Assembly (NCBI RefSeq): GCF_026810445.1
Contig: NZ_CP113949.1
Span: 4,278,001-4,342,000 of the forward strand
From: Pseudomonas sp. BSw22131
GTDB taxonomy: Bacteria > Pseudomonadota > Gammaproteobacteria > Pseudomonadales > Pseudomonadaceae
Length of the DNA stretch: 64,000 bases
Reading direction: 5' to 3'
Positions within the stretch are counted from its first letter, which is position 1; every line of letters starts with the position of its first letter. This document shows, piece by piece, positions 50,114 through 59,831 of this stretch. The notes beneath the pieces are model-generated. The model saw only the letters and a list, made by a program, of their open reading frames with translations, was not told the origin of the DNA and did no database searches. The position numbers were made by a program, and so were the translations under genes.

Positions 50114-52156
50114 ATGTCCGAGCCACGCAAGATTCTCGTTACCAGCGCCCTGCCCTATGCCAATGGTTCCATCCACCTTGGCCACATGCTCGAGTACATC
50201 CAGACCGACATGTGGGTGCGTTTCCAAAAGCATCGCGGCAACCAGTGCATTTACGTTTGCGCGGACGACGCCCACGGCTCGGCAATCATGCTGCGCGCCG
50301 AGAAGGAAGGCATTACGCCAGAGCAACTGATCGCCAACGTTCAGGCTGAACACAGCGCCGACTTCGCCGAGTTTCTGGTTGATTTCGATAACTTCCACTC
50401 CACGCACTCGGACGAAAATCGCGAGCTGTCGAGCGAGATCTACACCCGACTGCGCGATGCTGGACACATTGCCACGCGCTCCGTCACCCAGTACTTCGAT
50501 CCCGAAAAGAAGATGTTTCTGGCTGACCGCTTCATCAAGGGCACCTGCCCTAAATGCGGCACAGAAGATCAATACGGCGATAACTGCGAAAAATGCGGTG
50601 CCACTTATGCCCCCACAGACCTGAAAGATCCGAAATCGGCGATTTCCGGTGCTACGCCCGTATTGAGAGATTCCAAACACTTTTTCTTCGATCTGCCTGC
50701 TTTCGACGCGATGCTCAAAAGTTGGACGCGCAGCGGTACGCTACAGGACGCGGTCGCGAACAAGATCGCAGAGTGGCTGGATGCAGGTCTACAGCAGTGG
50801 GACATCTCCCGCGACGCGCCGTATTTCGGCTTTGAAATCCCTGATGAGCCCGGTAAGTATTTCTACGTGTGGCTGGATGCGCCGATCGGCTACATGGCCA
50901 GCTTTAAGAACCTTTGCGCCCGAAGCCCGGAACTGGATTTCGATGCGTTCTGGGACAAGGATTCGACCACTGAGCTTTACCACTTCATCGGCAAGGACAT
51001 CGTTAATTTCCACGCCCTGTTCTGGCCGGCAATGCTCGAAGGTTCAGGCTTGCGCAAGCCAACCGGCATCAACGTACACGGCTACCTGACCGTCAACGGC
51101 CAGAAAATGTCGAAGTCGCGCGGTACCTTCATCAAAGCGCGTACTTATCTGGATCACCTGTCCCCCGAATACTTGCGTTACTACTACGCGGCAAAGCTGG
51201 GACGCGGGGTCGATGATCTGGATCTGAACCTGGACGACTTCGTACAAAAGGTCAATTCCGACCTGATCGGCAAAGTAGTCAACATTGCCAGTCGCTGCGC
51301 AGGCTTTATCCACAAGGGCAACGCCGGGGTAATGGTGGCGGACAACGCCGCGCCGGAACTCACCGACGCCTTCCTCGCTGCGGCGCCCAGCATCGCCGAC
51401 GCCTATGAGGCTCGCGATTTTGCCCGGGCAATGCGTGAAATCATGGGCCTTGCGGACCGTGCCAACGCTTACATCGCCGATAAAGCACCCTGGTCACTCG
51501 CCAAGCAGGAGGGTAAACAGGATGAGGTTCAGGCGGTATGCGCGCTGGGTATTAACCTGTTCCGCCAGCTCGTGATCTTCCTGAAGCCGGTGCTGCCTTT
51601 GCTGGCTGCCGACGCTGAGCGCTTCCTTAATGTCGCTCCGCTCACCTGGGACGATCACAAAACCCTGTTGAGCAACCATCAGTTGAATCCTTTCCAGGCC
51701 CTGATGACCCGCATAGACCCGGCCAAGGTCGAAGCGATGACCGCATCGTCCAAGGAAGACCTTACCGCCAGCGCGACCGATACCGGCCCACAAGGGAACG
51801 GCGAACTGACCAAAGATCCACTTTCACCGGAAATAGAATTCGATGCCTTCGCGGCAGTTGATTTGCGCGTTGCATTGATCATCAAAGCCGAACACGTGGA
51901 AGGCGCCGACAAGTTGTTGCGCCTGACGCTGGACATTGGCGACGAGCAACGCAATGTGTTCTCAGGCATCAAGAGTGCCTACCCCAACCCGGCTGAGCTC
52001 GAAGGCCGCCTGACCATGATGGTTGCCAACCTGAAGCCCCGGAAGATGCGTTTTGGCATCTCGGAAGGGATGGTGATGGCGGCAGGACCCGGCGGCGAAG
52101 AAATTTACCTGCTAAGCCCTGACAGCGGCGCCAAGCCAGGTCAGCGAATCAAGTAA
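50114..52156 (+). CDS. metG: Methionyl-tRNA synthetase
   Basis: 680 residues. HIGH-type motif HLGH (about 22-25) in [11 protein letters not shown], zinc knuckles [18 protein letters not shown] (about 145-162), KMSKS at GQKMSKSRG (about 333-341), anticodon-binding helices, and a C-terminal EMAPII-like tRNA-binding domain (about 575-680). Charges tRNA-Met for initiation and elongation. A hairpin (52166-52198) follows. Confidence 0.97.
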   Translation: MSEPRKILVTSALPYANGSIHLGHMLEYIQTDMWVRFQKHRGNQCIYVCADDAHGSAIMLRAEKEGITPEQLIANVQAEHSADFAEFLVDFDNFHSTHSDENRELSSEIYTRLRDAGHIATRSVTQYFDPEKKMFLADRFIKGTCPKCGTEDQYGDNCEKCGATYAPTDLKDPKSAISGATPVLRDSKHFFFDLPAFDAMLKSWTRSGTLQDAVANKIAEWLDAGLQQWDISRDAPYFGFEIPDEPGKYFYVWLDAPIGYMASFKNLCARSPELDFDAFWDKDSTTELYHFIGKDIVNFHALFWPAMLEGSGLRKPTGINVHGYLTVNGQKMSKSRGTFIKARTYLDHLSPEYLRYYYAAKLGRGVDDLDLNLDDFVQKVNSDLIGKVVNIASRCAGFIHKGNAGVMVADNAAPELTDAFLAAAPSIADAYEARDFARAMREIMGLADRANAYIADKAPWSLAKQEGKQDEVQAVCALGINLFRQLVIFLKPVLPLLAADAERFLNVAPLTWDDHKTLLSNHQLNPFQALMTRIDPAKVEAMTASSKEDLTASATDTGPQGNGELTKDPLSPEIEFDAFAAVDLRVALIIKAEHVEGADKLLRLTLDIGDEQRNVFSGIKSAYPNPAELEGRLTMMVANLKPRKMRFGISEGMVMAAGPGGEEIYLLSPDSGAKPGQRIK

Positions 52157-52165
52157 ACCCCAAAC

Positions 52166-52198
52166 CGCCCGTCAATCGCTTTCGATTGGCGGGCGTTA
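52166..52198 (+). terminator. Intrinsic terminator-like hairpin
   Basis: CGCCCGTCAATCG-CTTT-CGATTGGCGGGCG followed by TTATA; ends metG. Confidence 0.7.
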
Positions 52199-52262
52199 TA
52201 CATAGCCTGATTTCAGCGCGCTCTAACTGCGGCTCCATCCCACCCTAGGCAATGATTAAAAC

Positions 52263-53294
52263 ATGAGCCTGATACAACGCATCGACGCCCTGCTACCGCA
52301 AACGCAATGCGGCAAATGTGGACATCCAGGCTGTAAACCGTACGCGGAAGGTCTGTCGGGCGGCGAAGCCATCAACAAATGTCCGCCGGGTGGCGACGAA
52401 ACCATCGCTCAACTGGCGCAACTGCTCCGAGTCCCTGTCATAGCCCTCGATACTGACCGCGGACTTGCCCCCTCCCAGGTCGCATTCATTCGTGAAGCCG
52501 AGTGCATAGGCTGCACCAAATGCATACAAGCGTGTCCGGTTGATGCAATAGTTGGCGCGGCCAAACTGATGCACACCGTCATCGTCGACGAATGCACCGG
52601 ATGCGACTTGTGCGTGGCGCCTTGCCCTGTCGACTGCATCGAAATGCGGCCATTACCTCCCGCGACAACTGCAATCGTTGGCGGACTGGCGTTTTCCCAT
52701 ACTCAATACCAGACACGTCTCAAAAAGCGCGATCATGCCCGCCATCGGTTCGAATCCCGTAAAGCGAGGCTGAAGCGAGAAGACGACCAGCGACTCTCCG
52801 AGCGACTCGCTCGCGCCAGGAAAACGCTGTCCGGCACCGCTGCCCCACAAGCTGAAGCAGGCAACAGCCCATCAGGGAATGCAGCTGCAAACAGCGAAAC
52901 TGCCATGAAACAGGCTCGCATAGCCGTTGCAATGAGCCGGGCGCAACTTAATAAATCTCTGAAAGCATTCGGTCATCCACCCATCGCCGAACAAGCCGCA
53001 CGCCTGGTAGAGCTTCAGCGAGAATTTGAAAGGGCCGAACACGCGCTTGAAACATTAAAAGCGGCTGACTCAGGCCCTTCGACGGCTATCGTTTCAAAAC
53101 CTGATAACGCTGCGCTGAACCGGGCGAAACTTCAAGTTGCGATGCGTCGGGCCACCTTGAAAAAAGCTTTTGCGGCACAAGCGCCAGCGGATCAGATCGA
53201 GACCCTGAATGCAGCCGTCATCGAAGCCGAGCGAATGCTGAGCGAACTGGAAATGGAAATGGAAATGCCCGCAGGATTTGGTACTAACAGCTGA
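52263..53294 (+). CDS. Orphan RnfB-like ferredoxin without membrane anchor
   Basis: 343 residues. It starts directly at the [4Fe-4S] domain ([20 protein letters not shown], with CP near 40), followed by two ferredoxin motifs [12 protein letters not shown] (about 82-93) and [12 protein letters not shown] (about 112-123), then a basic, Ala/Lys/Glu-rich helical extension of about 200 residues. Canonical RnfB has an N-terminal membrane helix, which is missing, and no other rnf genes are near. It lies before nth, as rnf does in other gammaproteobacteria, so it looks like a leftover with a new role. Confidence 0.85.
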   Translation: MSLIQRIDALLPQTQCGKCGHPGCKPYAEGLSGGEAINKCPPGGDETIAQLAQLLRVPVIALDTDRGLAPSQVAFIREAECIGCTKCIQACPVDAIVGAAKLMHTVIVDECTGCDLCVAPCPVDCIEMRPLPPATTAIVGGLAFSHTQYQTRLKKRDHARHRFESRKARLKREDDQRLSERLARARKTLSGTAAPQAEAGNSPSGNAAANSETAMKQARIAVAMSRAQLNKSLKAFGHPPIAEQAARLVELQREFERAEHALETLKAADSGPSTAIVSKPDNAALNRAKLQVAMRRATLKKAFAAQAPADQIETLNAAVIEAERMLSELEMEMEMPAGFGTNS

Positions 53295-53347
53295 GTTCTT
53301 AGAATCGGGCAATAAACCGCAGCCAACTGAAAGGACTTACCCGCACC

Positions 53348-53986
53348 ATGAATGCAGCTAAACGTCTGGAAATTTTTCGTCGGCTGCACGAAGACAATCC
53401 TGACCCGAAAACCGAACTGGCTTATACCACTGCGTTCGAGTTGCTGATTTCGGTCATCCTCTCGGCGCAAGCGACCGACATAAGCGTCAACAAAGCAACC
53501 GCCCGCCTCTACCCGGTGGCAAATACGCCAGAGGCGATCCACGCGCTAGGTGTCGACGGCCTTTCGCAGTACATCAAGACGATCGGGCTCTATAACAGCA
53601 AAGCGAAAAATGTGATCGAGACCTGTCGGCTTTTGGTTGAGCGGCATAACAGCGAAGTGCCGCAGACCCGAGAAGCGCTGGAAGCGCTGCCGGGCGTGGG
53701 TCGCAAAACTGCGAACGTGGTGCTCAACACCGCCTTCCGACAGATAGCGATGGCGGTAGATACCCATATTTTCCGGGTAAGCAATCGAACCGGGATCGCA
53801 AAGGGCAAGAATGTGGTCGAGGTCGAGAAGCAGTTAATGAAATTCGTGCCGAGGGACTTTCTTCTGGACGCTCATCACTGGCTAATTTTGCATGGACGTT
53901 ATGTGTGTCAGGCAAGAAAGCCTCGCTGTGGCAGTTGCCGAATAGAAGATCTTTGTGAATACAAGGACAAAACGTCGGACGATTGA
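53348..53986 (+). CDS. nth: Endonuclease III
   Basis: 212 residues. Helix-hairpin-helix LPGVGRKTANVVL (about 114-126) with catalytic Lys120, catalytic Asp in VDTHIFRVSNR (Asp138), and the C-terminal [4Fe-4S] loop C-x6-C-x2-C-x5-C in CQARKPRCGSCRIEDLC. Removes oxidised pyrimidines. 53 bases after the RnfB-like gene, likely one operon. Confidence 0.97.
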   Translation: MNAAKRLEIFRRLHEDNPDPKTELAYTTAFELLISVILSAQATDISVNKATARLYPVANTPEAIHALGVDGLSQYIKTIGLYNSKAKNVIETCRLLVERHNSEVPQTREALEALPGVGRKTANVVLNTAFRQIAMAVDTHIFRVSNRTGIAKGKNVVEVEKQLMKFVPRDFLLDAHHWLILHGRYVCQARKPRCGSCRIEDLCEYKDKTSDD

Positions 53987-54090
53987 GGAATAGGGTTTTC
54001 GCTGCGTGATCGATTGAAAAAATCTTTTTTACCAAGTGCAGGAATGTCGCTATAAGGTCCGCCATGACCGCCTAAGCCTGGAGTCAATTT

Positions 54091-54273
54091 ATGAGCACTG
54101 GCAAAGAGCAATTGGATGCAGATGACGATTTTATCGCCGTAGACCCTGAGGACAACGCACAGTCACCCGTGGAACCCGCGAAGACCAACCTCAATAAGCG
54201 TCGCACTATCGATAATCTTCTTGAAGAACGTCGCCTGCAGAGACAACTGGCAGATTACGACTTCGATCTTTGA
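54091..54273 (+). CDS. PA3496-family small protein
   Basis: 60 residues, acidic N-terminus (DADDDFIAVDPEDNAQSP), basic helix (LNKRRTIDNLLEERRLQRQL) and a C-terminal DYDFDL. This is the PA3496 family of pseudomonads, found after nth; sometimes described as an envelope-integrity protein, with little evidence. No signal or membrane segment is visible. Confidence 0.85.
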   Translation: MSTGKEQLDADDDFIAVDPEDNAQSPVEPAKTNLNKRRTIDNLLEERRLQRQLADYDFDL

Positions 54274-54316
54274 CGATCTGCCCGCTCGATATTCCCATCC
54301 CAAACGTCTGTACCGA

Positions 54317-54344
54317 AGCCTCTCCGACGAAAGAGAGGCTTTGG
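54317..54344 (+). terminator. Terminator-like hairpin
   Basis: AAGCCTCTC-(8-base loop)-GAGAGGCTT between the PA3496-family gene and the response-regulator gene. Could serve the plus strand; only a short T run follows. Confidence 0.5.
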
Positions 54345-54421
54345 CGCGTACGATAGAGCCCACCCAAACGCAAAGACCTCAAGCCTGCATACGCCCTTGT
54401 CCGTTTCACCTGGAAGGTGTT

Positions 54422-55048
54422 CTAGACCAAGCCGTTGCGCTGGGCAAGCTCAATGAGATCGACAAGCGAGTGAGCGTTGAGCTTGAGTAGAAGCCTGGTT
54501 TTATAGGTGCTGACTGTTTTATTGCTTAAAAACATTCCATCGGCTATTTCCTTATTGGTTTTACCGCGCGCCAGTTGCTGTAGCACCATCATCTCGCGAC
54601 CGGAGAGCCGGTCGACCATTTCTGCCTCGCTGGCGTTGCCCAGGCTGGAACGTACGGTGTGCAATGCCTGATTCGGAAAATAGCTATAGCCTGAAAGGAC
54701 AGCCTTGATGGCACTGAGCAGTTCAGTCAGGTCTTGCTGCTTGCAAACATAACCTGCCGCTCCTGCCTGCATACAGCGCATGGAAAAATGCCCCGGCGCC
54801 TGAGAGGTCAGAATCAACACCTTGAATTGCAAGGTCATCGCAGACAGCCTTGCAATGACTTCAAGACCATCGAGTTTGGGGATGCCAATGTCCAGAATGA
54901 CAATATCTGGCAAATGCTCGCGTGCCAGCTGCAAGGCGTCTACTCCGTTATCCGTCTCTGCAATGACCTCATAACCATGACGCTCCATCAGCATGCGCAC
55001 AGCAAGGCGAATGACAGGGTGATCATCGACGATCAACACTTTATTCAT
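54422..55048 (-). CDS. LuxR-type response regulator (BvgA/RocA-like)
   Basis: 208 residues from ATG 55048 (MNKVLIVDDHPVIRLAV). Receiver domain with acid pair Asp8/Asp9 and phosphoacceptor Asp53 (VILDIGIP), Thr in LILTSQ, and Lys in YVCKQQ; C-terminal HTH_LuxR (LSGREMMVLQQLARGKTNKEIA through KTVSTYKTRLLLKL, about 150-200). Architecture as BvgA/RocA1. Its expected histidine kinase is not intact here; only a C-terminal remnant is visible upstream (55363-55521). It may thus be driven by another kinase. Confidence 0.9.
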   Translation of the reverse strand: MNKVLIVDDHPVIRLAVRMLMERHGYEVIAETDNGVDALQLAREHLPDIVILDIGIPKLDGLEVIARLSAMTLQFKVLILTSQAPGHFSMRCMQAGAAGYVCKQQDLTELLSAIKAVLSGYSYFPNQALHTVRSSLGNASEAEMVDRLSGREMMVLQQLARGKTNKEIADGMFLSNKTVSTYKTRLLLKLNAHSLVDLIELAQRNGLV

Positions 55049-55362
55049 GAGCAGTCCATTTTTTGCTGTTCGAATTTTCGGAGGCAGCACAATAGCTTAG
55101 TCGTTTAGTACTTTGCATGGCGGCCCCCCCCACGGAACAACAGGCAAAGACCGTTCTTACGGACACAGCAGAAACTTCCTACAAGTATTGCCATAAGTGA
55201 AGACCGCTTCGGTGTGTTCACAGCATCCTCTCCTTGAGACTCGCGCCGGTCTGTGGGTCCAAGCTGGCAGGTACGCGCACGCGATCCGTATCCGATCATT
55301 ATTGTTGAAGATCCATTCATCGCTAATACCTCATTGGACGTAATACCCTGGTCGATCGCTGA

Positions 55363-55521
55363 TTAGTGAATATCGAGCGTGGGCCAGAAAAAATAGGCAG
55401 AGCCGTGGTGATTGCCTGGTGTTTCAGTGATCCGATCAATCATGAGTGTCGACACCACCGGCGTAATGCCTGCGCAGATGATCTCTTTGCAGACGCTCAT
55501 TGTCAGCCTAAGCTCAATTAA
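55363..55521 (-). pseudogene. Decayed histidine kinase C-terminus
   Basis: The minus-strand frame ending at TAA 55363-55365 reads LRLTMSVCKEIICAG, then some unrelated-looking sequence, then TETPGNHHGSAYFFWPTLDIH. This resembles the G2 box and final strand of a HATPase domain (GLGLTMS-KEII ... TEPGHGSxFFFxLP). It is closed by a stop upstream and no kinase body follows. It lies 315 bases upstream of an orphan response regulator. Could be chance, but order and orientation fit a lost partner. Confidence 0.45.
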
Positions 55522-56175
55522 TCATTCTTGCCAAATAACAAGATTCATCAAATATGTCGGCCACGCCGAATCGATCCTGACTACGCGGAATATCAAAAAA
55601 TCACACACCTCGGAACGGGTATATCTACAACTATATATTTCAAGAATACTCCTACAACAGATAACGACTCATCCGAATTTTCGCCAAGACCCAGCCACTA
55701 GTCTCCGCGTCCAAAGCTAATAGCGATCAGGAATGAGATGTGTGATGGGTCGGCGGGAGCACTTAGCCAACATCCCTTGTTCAGAGCTGCCTTCGCCAAG
55801 TCTTGACGTAATACTAAATCGTTCTATAAATCCATAGCCAAGTTAGCAAATCGGAAAAAGACTACACATCCACACGATCTATTACACCTAACTGTAAGAC
55901 TGGTTATCCCTCTCGAGTCAATCCAGATAAAATAGATTTTTTATCTTGCATATTTTATTACCAATGGTTATTTTTTTGTAAACTGATCCGGACTGATCAA
56001 CCTTGCACAAACAACATGAGCTACCAGGTTAATACTAATCCGGAACAGCCTTGCTTAGTTTTTTTGCTGCAGTACCGGCGTATTCAATCCGTTAAGACGT
56101 TGACTTCGCTTTGCGCGCACACGCACGCCATGAGTCGTCTGCCGGGTCGACACCCTATTAAAAAAGGAATAAATT
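55522..56175. other. AT-rich region with no recognisable gene
   Basis: 654 bases. ORFs present (such as one of 102 codons at 55412-55720 plus) lack a ribosome site and look like chance frames. Sequence near 55890-55990 is notably AT-rich. The promoter of the 56176 gene should be here; AAAAAAGGAATAAATT precedes its ATG. Confidence 0.6.
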
Positions 56176-56727
56176 ATGAACAAGAAAGTACGGACTTCAC
56201 CATCGCCTAAAACTACCAGCTTGAAACTTGCAGCCGCTGTCCAGCTGTTCATGGACAAAGGTGGCGTGATCAATACGGTGCAAAACGGACAGTCAGGGGA
56301 AAGTTCTTCAGACTCCCATATGATTGAAATCCAGGAAACCGGGCCTGATGACGAGACGCTATATAGCGCCAAAGTGGAATTGCTCAGGGGGTTGGTTGCC
56401 AAAGGTGCAGGGGTCTCTGCCTTGCAATATTCATTGAGAATGAACAGGAAGGACATCAAACGGTTGGCGGCGGATAACGGGCTAACCATCCGCTGCAGCC
56501 AACCTGTAGGAGGCAACAGGCCCACAAGACAAAAAGAATCAGGTGCAGAAGACGATGTCGTTGCTGGCCATGCCATGCATTATTCAAGCTTGGGTTACTC
56601 AGCGCCCGAAATAGCACAACTGTTGAATCTGAGTGTCCGCGATGTCTGGAACATCGCCAAAGCGTACCGTATTGAATTCAAGCAGCCCAAGACGGCAGCG
56701 CCCGACGGCGAACCTTCGCAGGATTGA
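56176..56727 (+). CDS. Unknown protein with helix-turn-helix-like segments
   Basis: 183 residues from ATG 56176 (AAAAGGAATAAATT upstream). Two segments look like DNA-binding helices: GVSALQYSLRMNRKDIKRLAADNGLTI (key: KDIKRLAADN about 95-104) and YSAPEIAQLLNLSVRDVWNIAKAY (about 137-160). A Lys/Ser-rich N-terminus. No family recognised. In the AT-rich accessory patch, so likely acquired. Confidence 0.6.
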   Translation: MNKKVRTSPSPKTTSLKLAAAVQLFMDKGGVINTVQNGQSGESSSDSHMIEIQETGPDDETLYSAKVELLRGLVAKGAGVSALQYSLRMNRKDIKRLAADNGLTIRCSQPVGGNRPTRQKESGAEDDVVAGHAMHYSSLGYSAPEIAQLLNLSVRDVWNIAKAYRIEFKQPKTAAPDGEPSQD

Positions 56728-57065
56728 CGTAGCACGGTCAGGCCCGACATTAGCAGTAGGAAAATACGACTAGCCCCCCTGTTGCACGCTGAAATCCAGA
56801 ACCGGAATAAACGATAGCATAAGTGGGAAAAGACGACTCTCTGCCAAGTTTTTTTACTGCCACATAGAAGACCTTCACAAAGGTCTTGCGTTTAAAGGCC
56901 GCGCATAAAAAAAATCGAAAACCAGCGGCTGACTGTTGCCTCAGCCAATGTTTTTCCTTGAGATAAAAACGGCTAACGTTAGGTGAGAGGCTCGGCCATT
57001 AAGCATGAGCATCCCCTGACGCTGCATTTAATTAATGCTCGCTTATATTCAATAACGGAAAACCT
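56728..57065. other. Gap with hairpin, no gene
   Basis: AAGACCTT-CACA-AAGGTCTT at 56868-56887 is a perfect 8-base stem followed by GCGTTT, a possible terminator. The rest is AT-rich and should carry the promoter of the MvaT-like gene; TATATT at about 57042 with no clear -35 is the best -10 guess. Confidence 0.5.
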
Positions 57066-57341
57066 ATGTCACGACTAAAAGAGTTTCATGACCTTGAGCA
57101 CGCACTCAAGATCCATATGGCACGGCTGGAAGCACTTAAAACCGAAACAGAACTAACTACCGAACTGGAGTTCGAGAAGAAGCTGACAGCGCTGATGAAG
57201 CGTTTCAATAAAGGCACCGAGGATGTCATAGAGATGCTCAGATGGCAACCAAGTGTCGTGAGCACTTCCGTCCACGAAGATAAACCAACGTATGCCGTTG
57301 ACGTCGCGTTGCCGAAAAAGAAACCTGCAGCGAAACGTTAA
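57066..57341 (+). CDS. Short MvaT/H-NS-family protein without DNA-binding domain
   Basis: 91 residues against about 120-124 for MvaT/MvaU. Residues 1-60 follow the MvaT N-terminal oligomerisation pattern: MSRLKEFHDLEHALKIHMARLEAL, LTTELEFEKKLTALMKRFNK and DVIEMLRW. The C-terminal DNA-binding part with its GNHKTLKEW-type motif is absent; instead there is a short acidic/Pro stretch and a basic end (LPKKKPAAKR). Such forms could join MvaT/MvaU filaments and weaken silencing. It is in an AT-rich accessory patch, where silencing matters. Role inferred. Confidence 0.8.
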   Translation: MSRLKEFHDLEHALKIHMARLEALKTETELTTELEFEKKLTALMKRFNKGTEDVIEMLRWQPSVVSTSVHEDKPTYAVDVALPKKKPAAKR

Positions 57342-57385
57342 TTATCATTTCACTGATACTCAGGGATAAATATTTCCAGAGCCCA

Positions 57386-57416
57386 TAAAAAAAGCAGCCT
57401 CAGTGGGCTGCTTTTC
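57386..57416. terminator. Bidirectional terminator between the MvaT-like gene and argG
   Basis: AAAAGCAGCC-TCAGT-GGCTGCTTTT with A run on one side and T run on the other; serves both convergent genes. Confidence 0.85.
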
Positions 57417-57429
57417 TCATCACCGCGAA

Positions 57430-58647
57430 TCAGAACAGCTTGCGGTTCTTATTAGCCGCGATACGCATGCGCAGCGCATTGAGCTTGATGAAACCGGCAG
57501 CATCGGCCTGGTTGTAAGCGCCGCCGTCCTCTTCAAACGTCGCGATATTGGCATCGAACAGCGAGTCATCAGATTTACGGCCGGTCACGATCACGTTGCC
57601 CTTATACAGCTTCAAGCGCACGACACCATTCACGTGAGCCTGGGAGGCGTCGATCATCTGCTGCATCATCAAACGCTCAGGGCTCCACCAGTAGCCGGTG
57701 TAGATCATGCTGGCGTACTTGGGCATCAACTCGTCTTTGAGGTGAGCAACTTCACGGTCGAGGGTGATCGACTCGATGGCACGGTGGCCGCGCAGCATGA
57801 TCGTGCCGCCTGGCGTCTCGTAGCAGCCGCGGGACTTCATACCCACATAGCGGTTTTCGACGATATCCAACCGGCCGATACCGTTCTCGCCGCCGATGCG
57901 GTTGAGGGTCGCGAGCACGGTCGCCGGGGTCATTTCAACGCCGTCCAGAGCAACGATGTCGCCGTTGCGGTAGGTCAGCTCAAGGTAAGTCGGGGTGTTG
58001 GGCGCGTCCTCTGGGGACTTGGTCCACCGCCACATGTCTTCTTCGTGCTCGGTCCAGGTGTCTTCCAGCACGCCGCCTTCATAAGAAATGTGCAGCAGGT
58101 TCGCATCCATCGAATACGGAGATTTTTTCTTGCCGTGGCGCTCGATTGGAATGGCGTGCTTCTCGGCGTAATCCATGAGCTTCTCGCGGGACAGCAGGTC
58201 CCACTCGCGCCATGGAGCAATGACTTTTACGCCCGGCTTGAGTGCATAAGCGCCCAGCTCGAAACGAACCTGGTCGTTGCCTTTGCCGGTGGCGCCGTGG
58301 GAAATGGCGTCGGCGCCGGTTTCATTGGCGATCTCGATCAGGCGCTTGGCGATCAGCGGACGAGCGATGGAAGTACCCAAGAGGTACTCGCCTTCATAGA
58401 CAGTGTTGGCGCGAAACATCGGGAATACGAAATCGCGTACGAACTCTTCGCGCAGGTCGTCGATGTAGATTTCTTTGACGCCCATGGCTTGCGCCTTGGC
58501 GCGTGCAGGCTCGACTTCTTCGCCCTGACCGAGATCGGCAGTAAAAGTCACCACTTCGCAGTTGTAGGTATCCTGCAGCCACTTGAGGATTACCGAAGTA
58601 TCCAGGCCCCCGGAATACGCGAGAACTACCTTGTTTACGTCCGCCAT
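57430..58647 (-). CDS. argG: Argininosuccinate synthase
   Basis: 405 residues. PP-loop [10 protein letters not shown] (about 9-18), then ATP/citrulline-binding motifs [13 protein letters not shown] (about 117-129), [10 protein letters not shown] (about 271-280). Makes argininosuccinate from citrulline and aspartate with ATP in arginine synthesis. A very long ORF on the opposite strand is an antisense shadow. Confidence 0.98.
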   Translation of the reverse strand: MADVNKVVLAYSGGLDTSVILKWLQDTYNCEVVTFTADLGQGEEVEPARAKAQAMGVKEIYIDDLREEFVRDFVFPMFRANTVYEGEYLLGTSIARPLIAKRLIEIANETGADAISHGATGKGNDQVRFELGAYALKPGVKVIAPWREWDLLSREKLMDYAEKHAIPIERHGKKKSPYSMDANLLHISYEGGVLEDTWTEHEEDMWRWTKSPEDAPNTPTYLELTYRNGDIVALDGVEMTPATVLATLNRIGGENGIGRLDIVENRYVGMKSRGCYETPGGTIMLRGHRAIESITLDREVAHLKDELMPKYASMIYTGYWWSPERLMMQQMIDASQAHVNGVVRLKLYKGNVIVTGRKSDDSLFDANIATFEEDGGAYNQADAAGFIKLNALRMRIAANKNRKLF

Positions 58648-58775
58648 GCCTTTACTCCAACGCGTTGTACGGAAAACCGGCGATTCTACCGTTCCAGCAC
58701 GTGGATTTACAGTGTCGCGACAGCTTGTGACGACGAAGCGACAAGTTATGTCGATTCAGCGACGCATTCAGGCCC

Positions 58776-59684
58776 TCAGGAAGTCGCGCCAGCAGTGCCT
58801 GCTGCGGCGACCGGCACGGGTTTGTTTTCCGGTGCTACGCGCTCCAGATGAACGTTCACGCGGCGGTTTCGTGCGCGATTGGCGTTGTTGGTATTGGGTA
58901 CCAATGGATACCGCTCCCCGTGAAAACGCAAGGTCACCTGATCTTCGGGGATGCCATTGGCCTTCAAATAATCCATCACAGCCAGCGCTCGTCGACGCGA
59001 CAGATCACGGTTAGTCAGGCGGTTGCCGCTGTTGTCCGAGTGGCCGTCCAGTTCAACGTGGTTAACCGTAGGGTCAGCCTTCATATACGCAACCATCACG
59101 TCCAGCTTCGCTTTGGCCGGTGCGTCAAGATCAATCCCGCCGCCAGGAAAACCAATTTCAGATTGCTTGACCTGTTCGAAGTTCATCGGCAGAAGCTTTG
59201 TAGTACATATCTGAAAATCGCTGAATGCTTTGCTGAACTTGACCGGCAGCAACCGAACCTCCATCGCGCCGCCGCCATCACGAGCAACGTGTCGGATCAC
59301 CGGGCTGCGCCCGTCCATCAAACCGCTGATTAAACGGCCTGCCTGGGCTTGAGATGTGTTGAAGGGAATTTGCCCGTTCACCACCTTCACGGCACCGAGA
59401 TTCAAATCCCCCCTGCCCGGCTGCCAAGGCGCAGCCGCTGCGAGCAAGGTGGCAGAGCCCGCCCCCAGCCCGTAGCCGGTAGACTTTAGCCTGAACGTCG
59501 CTTGCTCTCCCGCCCGTCGCACGAACTCGCCCGCACCAAAGTCGGTAATCGGCTGAGTCAGACGGCATTCGAACTGATCGCCTTCTACCTTCCACTCGAT
59601 GTTCTCCAGACGCGTCTGGAAAGTGAGAGCCATGGCCGGCAAGCTGACAAACACGCTGAGCAGGGCTAGATATCGCTGGCGCAC
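58776..59684 (-). CDS. motY: MotY-like flagellar stator protein (OmpA-type C-terminus)
   Basis: About 302 residues from GTG 59684 (GTG at 59696 also possible). Signal peptide ([18 protein letters not shown], cleavage before LTF), a MotY-type N-terminal domain ([21 protein letters not shown] through about 150), then OmpA-like peptidoglycan-binding domain ([19 protein letters not shown] about 205-224, [19 protein letters not shown]). In Pseudomonas MotY supports torque generation by the stator. Context argG-motY-pyrC-rnt matches P. aeruginosa. Confidence 0.88.
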   Translation of the reverse strand: MRQRYLALLSVFVSLPAMALTFQTRLENIEWKVEGDQFECRLTQPITDFGAGEFVRRAGEQATFRLKSTGYGLGAGSATLLAAAAPWQPGRGDLNLGAVKVVNGQIPFNTSQAQAGRLISGLMDGRSPVIRHVARDGGGAMEVRLLPVKFSKAFSDFQICTTKLLPMNFEQVKQSEIGFPGGGIDLDAPAKAKLDVMVAYMKADPTVNHVELDGHSDNSGNRLTNRDLSRRRALAVMDYLKANGIPEDQVTLRFHGERYPLVPNTNNANRARNRRVNVHLERVAPENKPVPVAAAGTAGATS

Positions 59685-59831
59685 GGGAGGCTCCACAAAG
59701 ATTTTTCCGCATTACAAAATTTATTGCTTACACGTCGCTATCGGTTACTTCCTACAAAACTTGATAGCGAGTGCCTGGAGGAGTCTTTTCCGGTAGCATT
59801 CCCAGCGAGTTTGACCCGCCTGGAATTCCCA

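Noticed and set aside
55238..55366. Plus-strand response-regulator gene reading IIIVEDPFIAN
   Set aside because: Only 42 codons between stops, no start, and no receiver body; kept only as a side note to the decayed locus.
55412..55720. 102-codon plus-strand ORF in the AT-rich gap
   Set aside because: No ribosome site, low-complexity composition and overlap with the kinase remnant; a chance frame.
57403..58851. 482-codon plus-strand ORF opposite argG
   Set aside because: It is antisense to a clear argG and has no domain; a codon-bias artefact.
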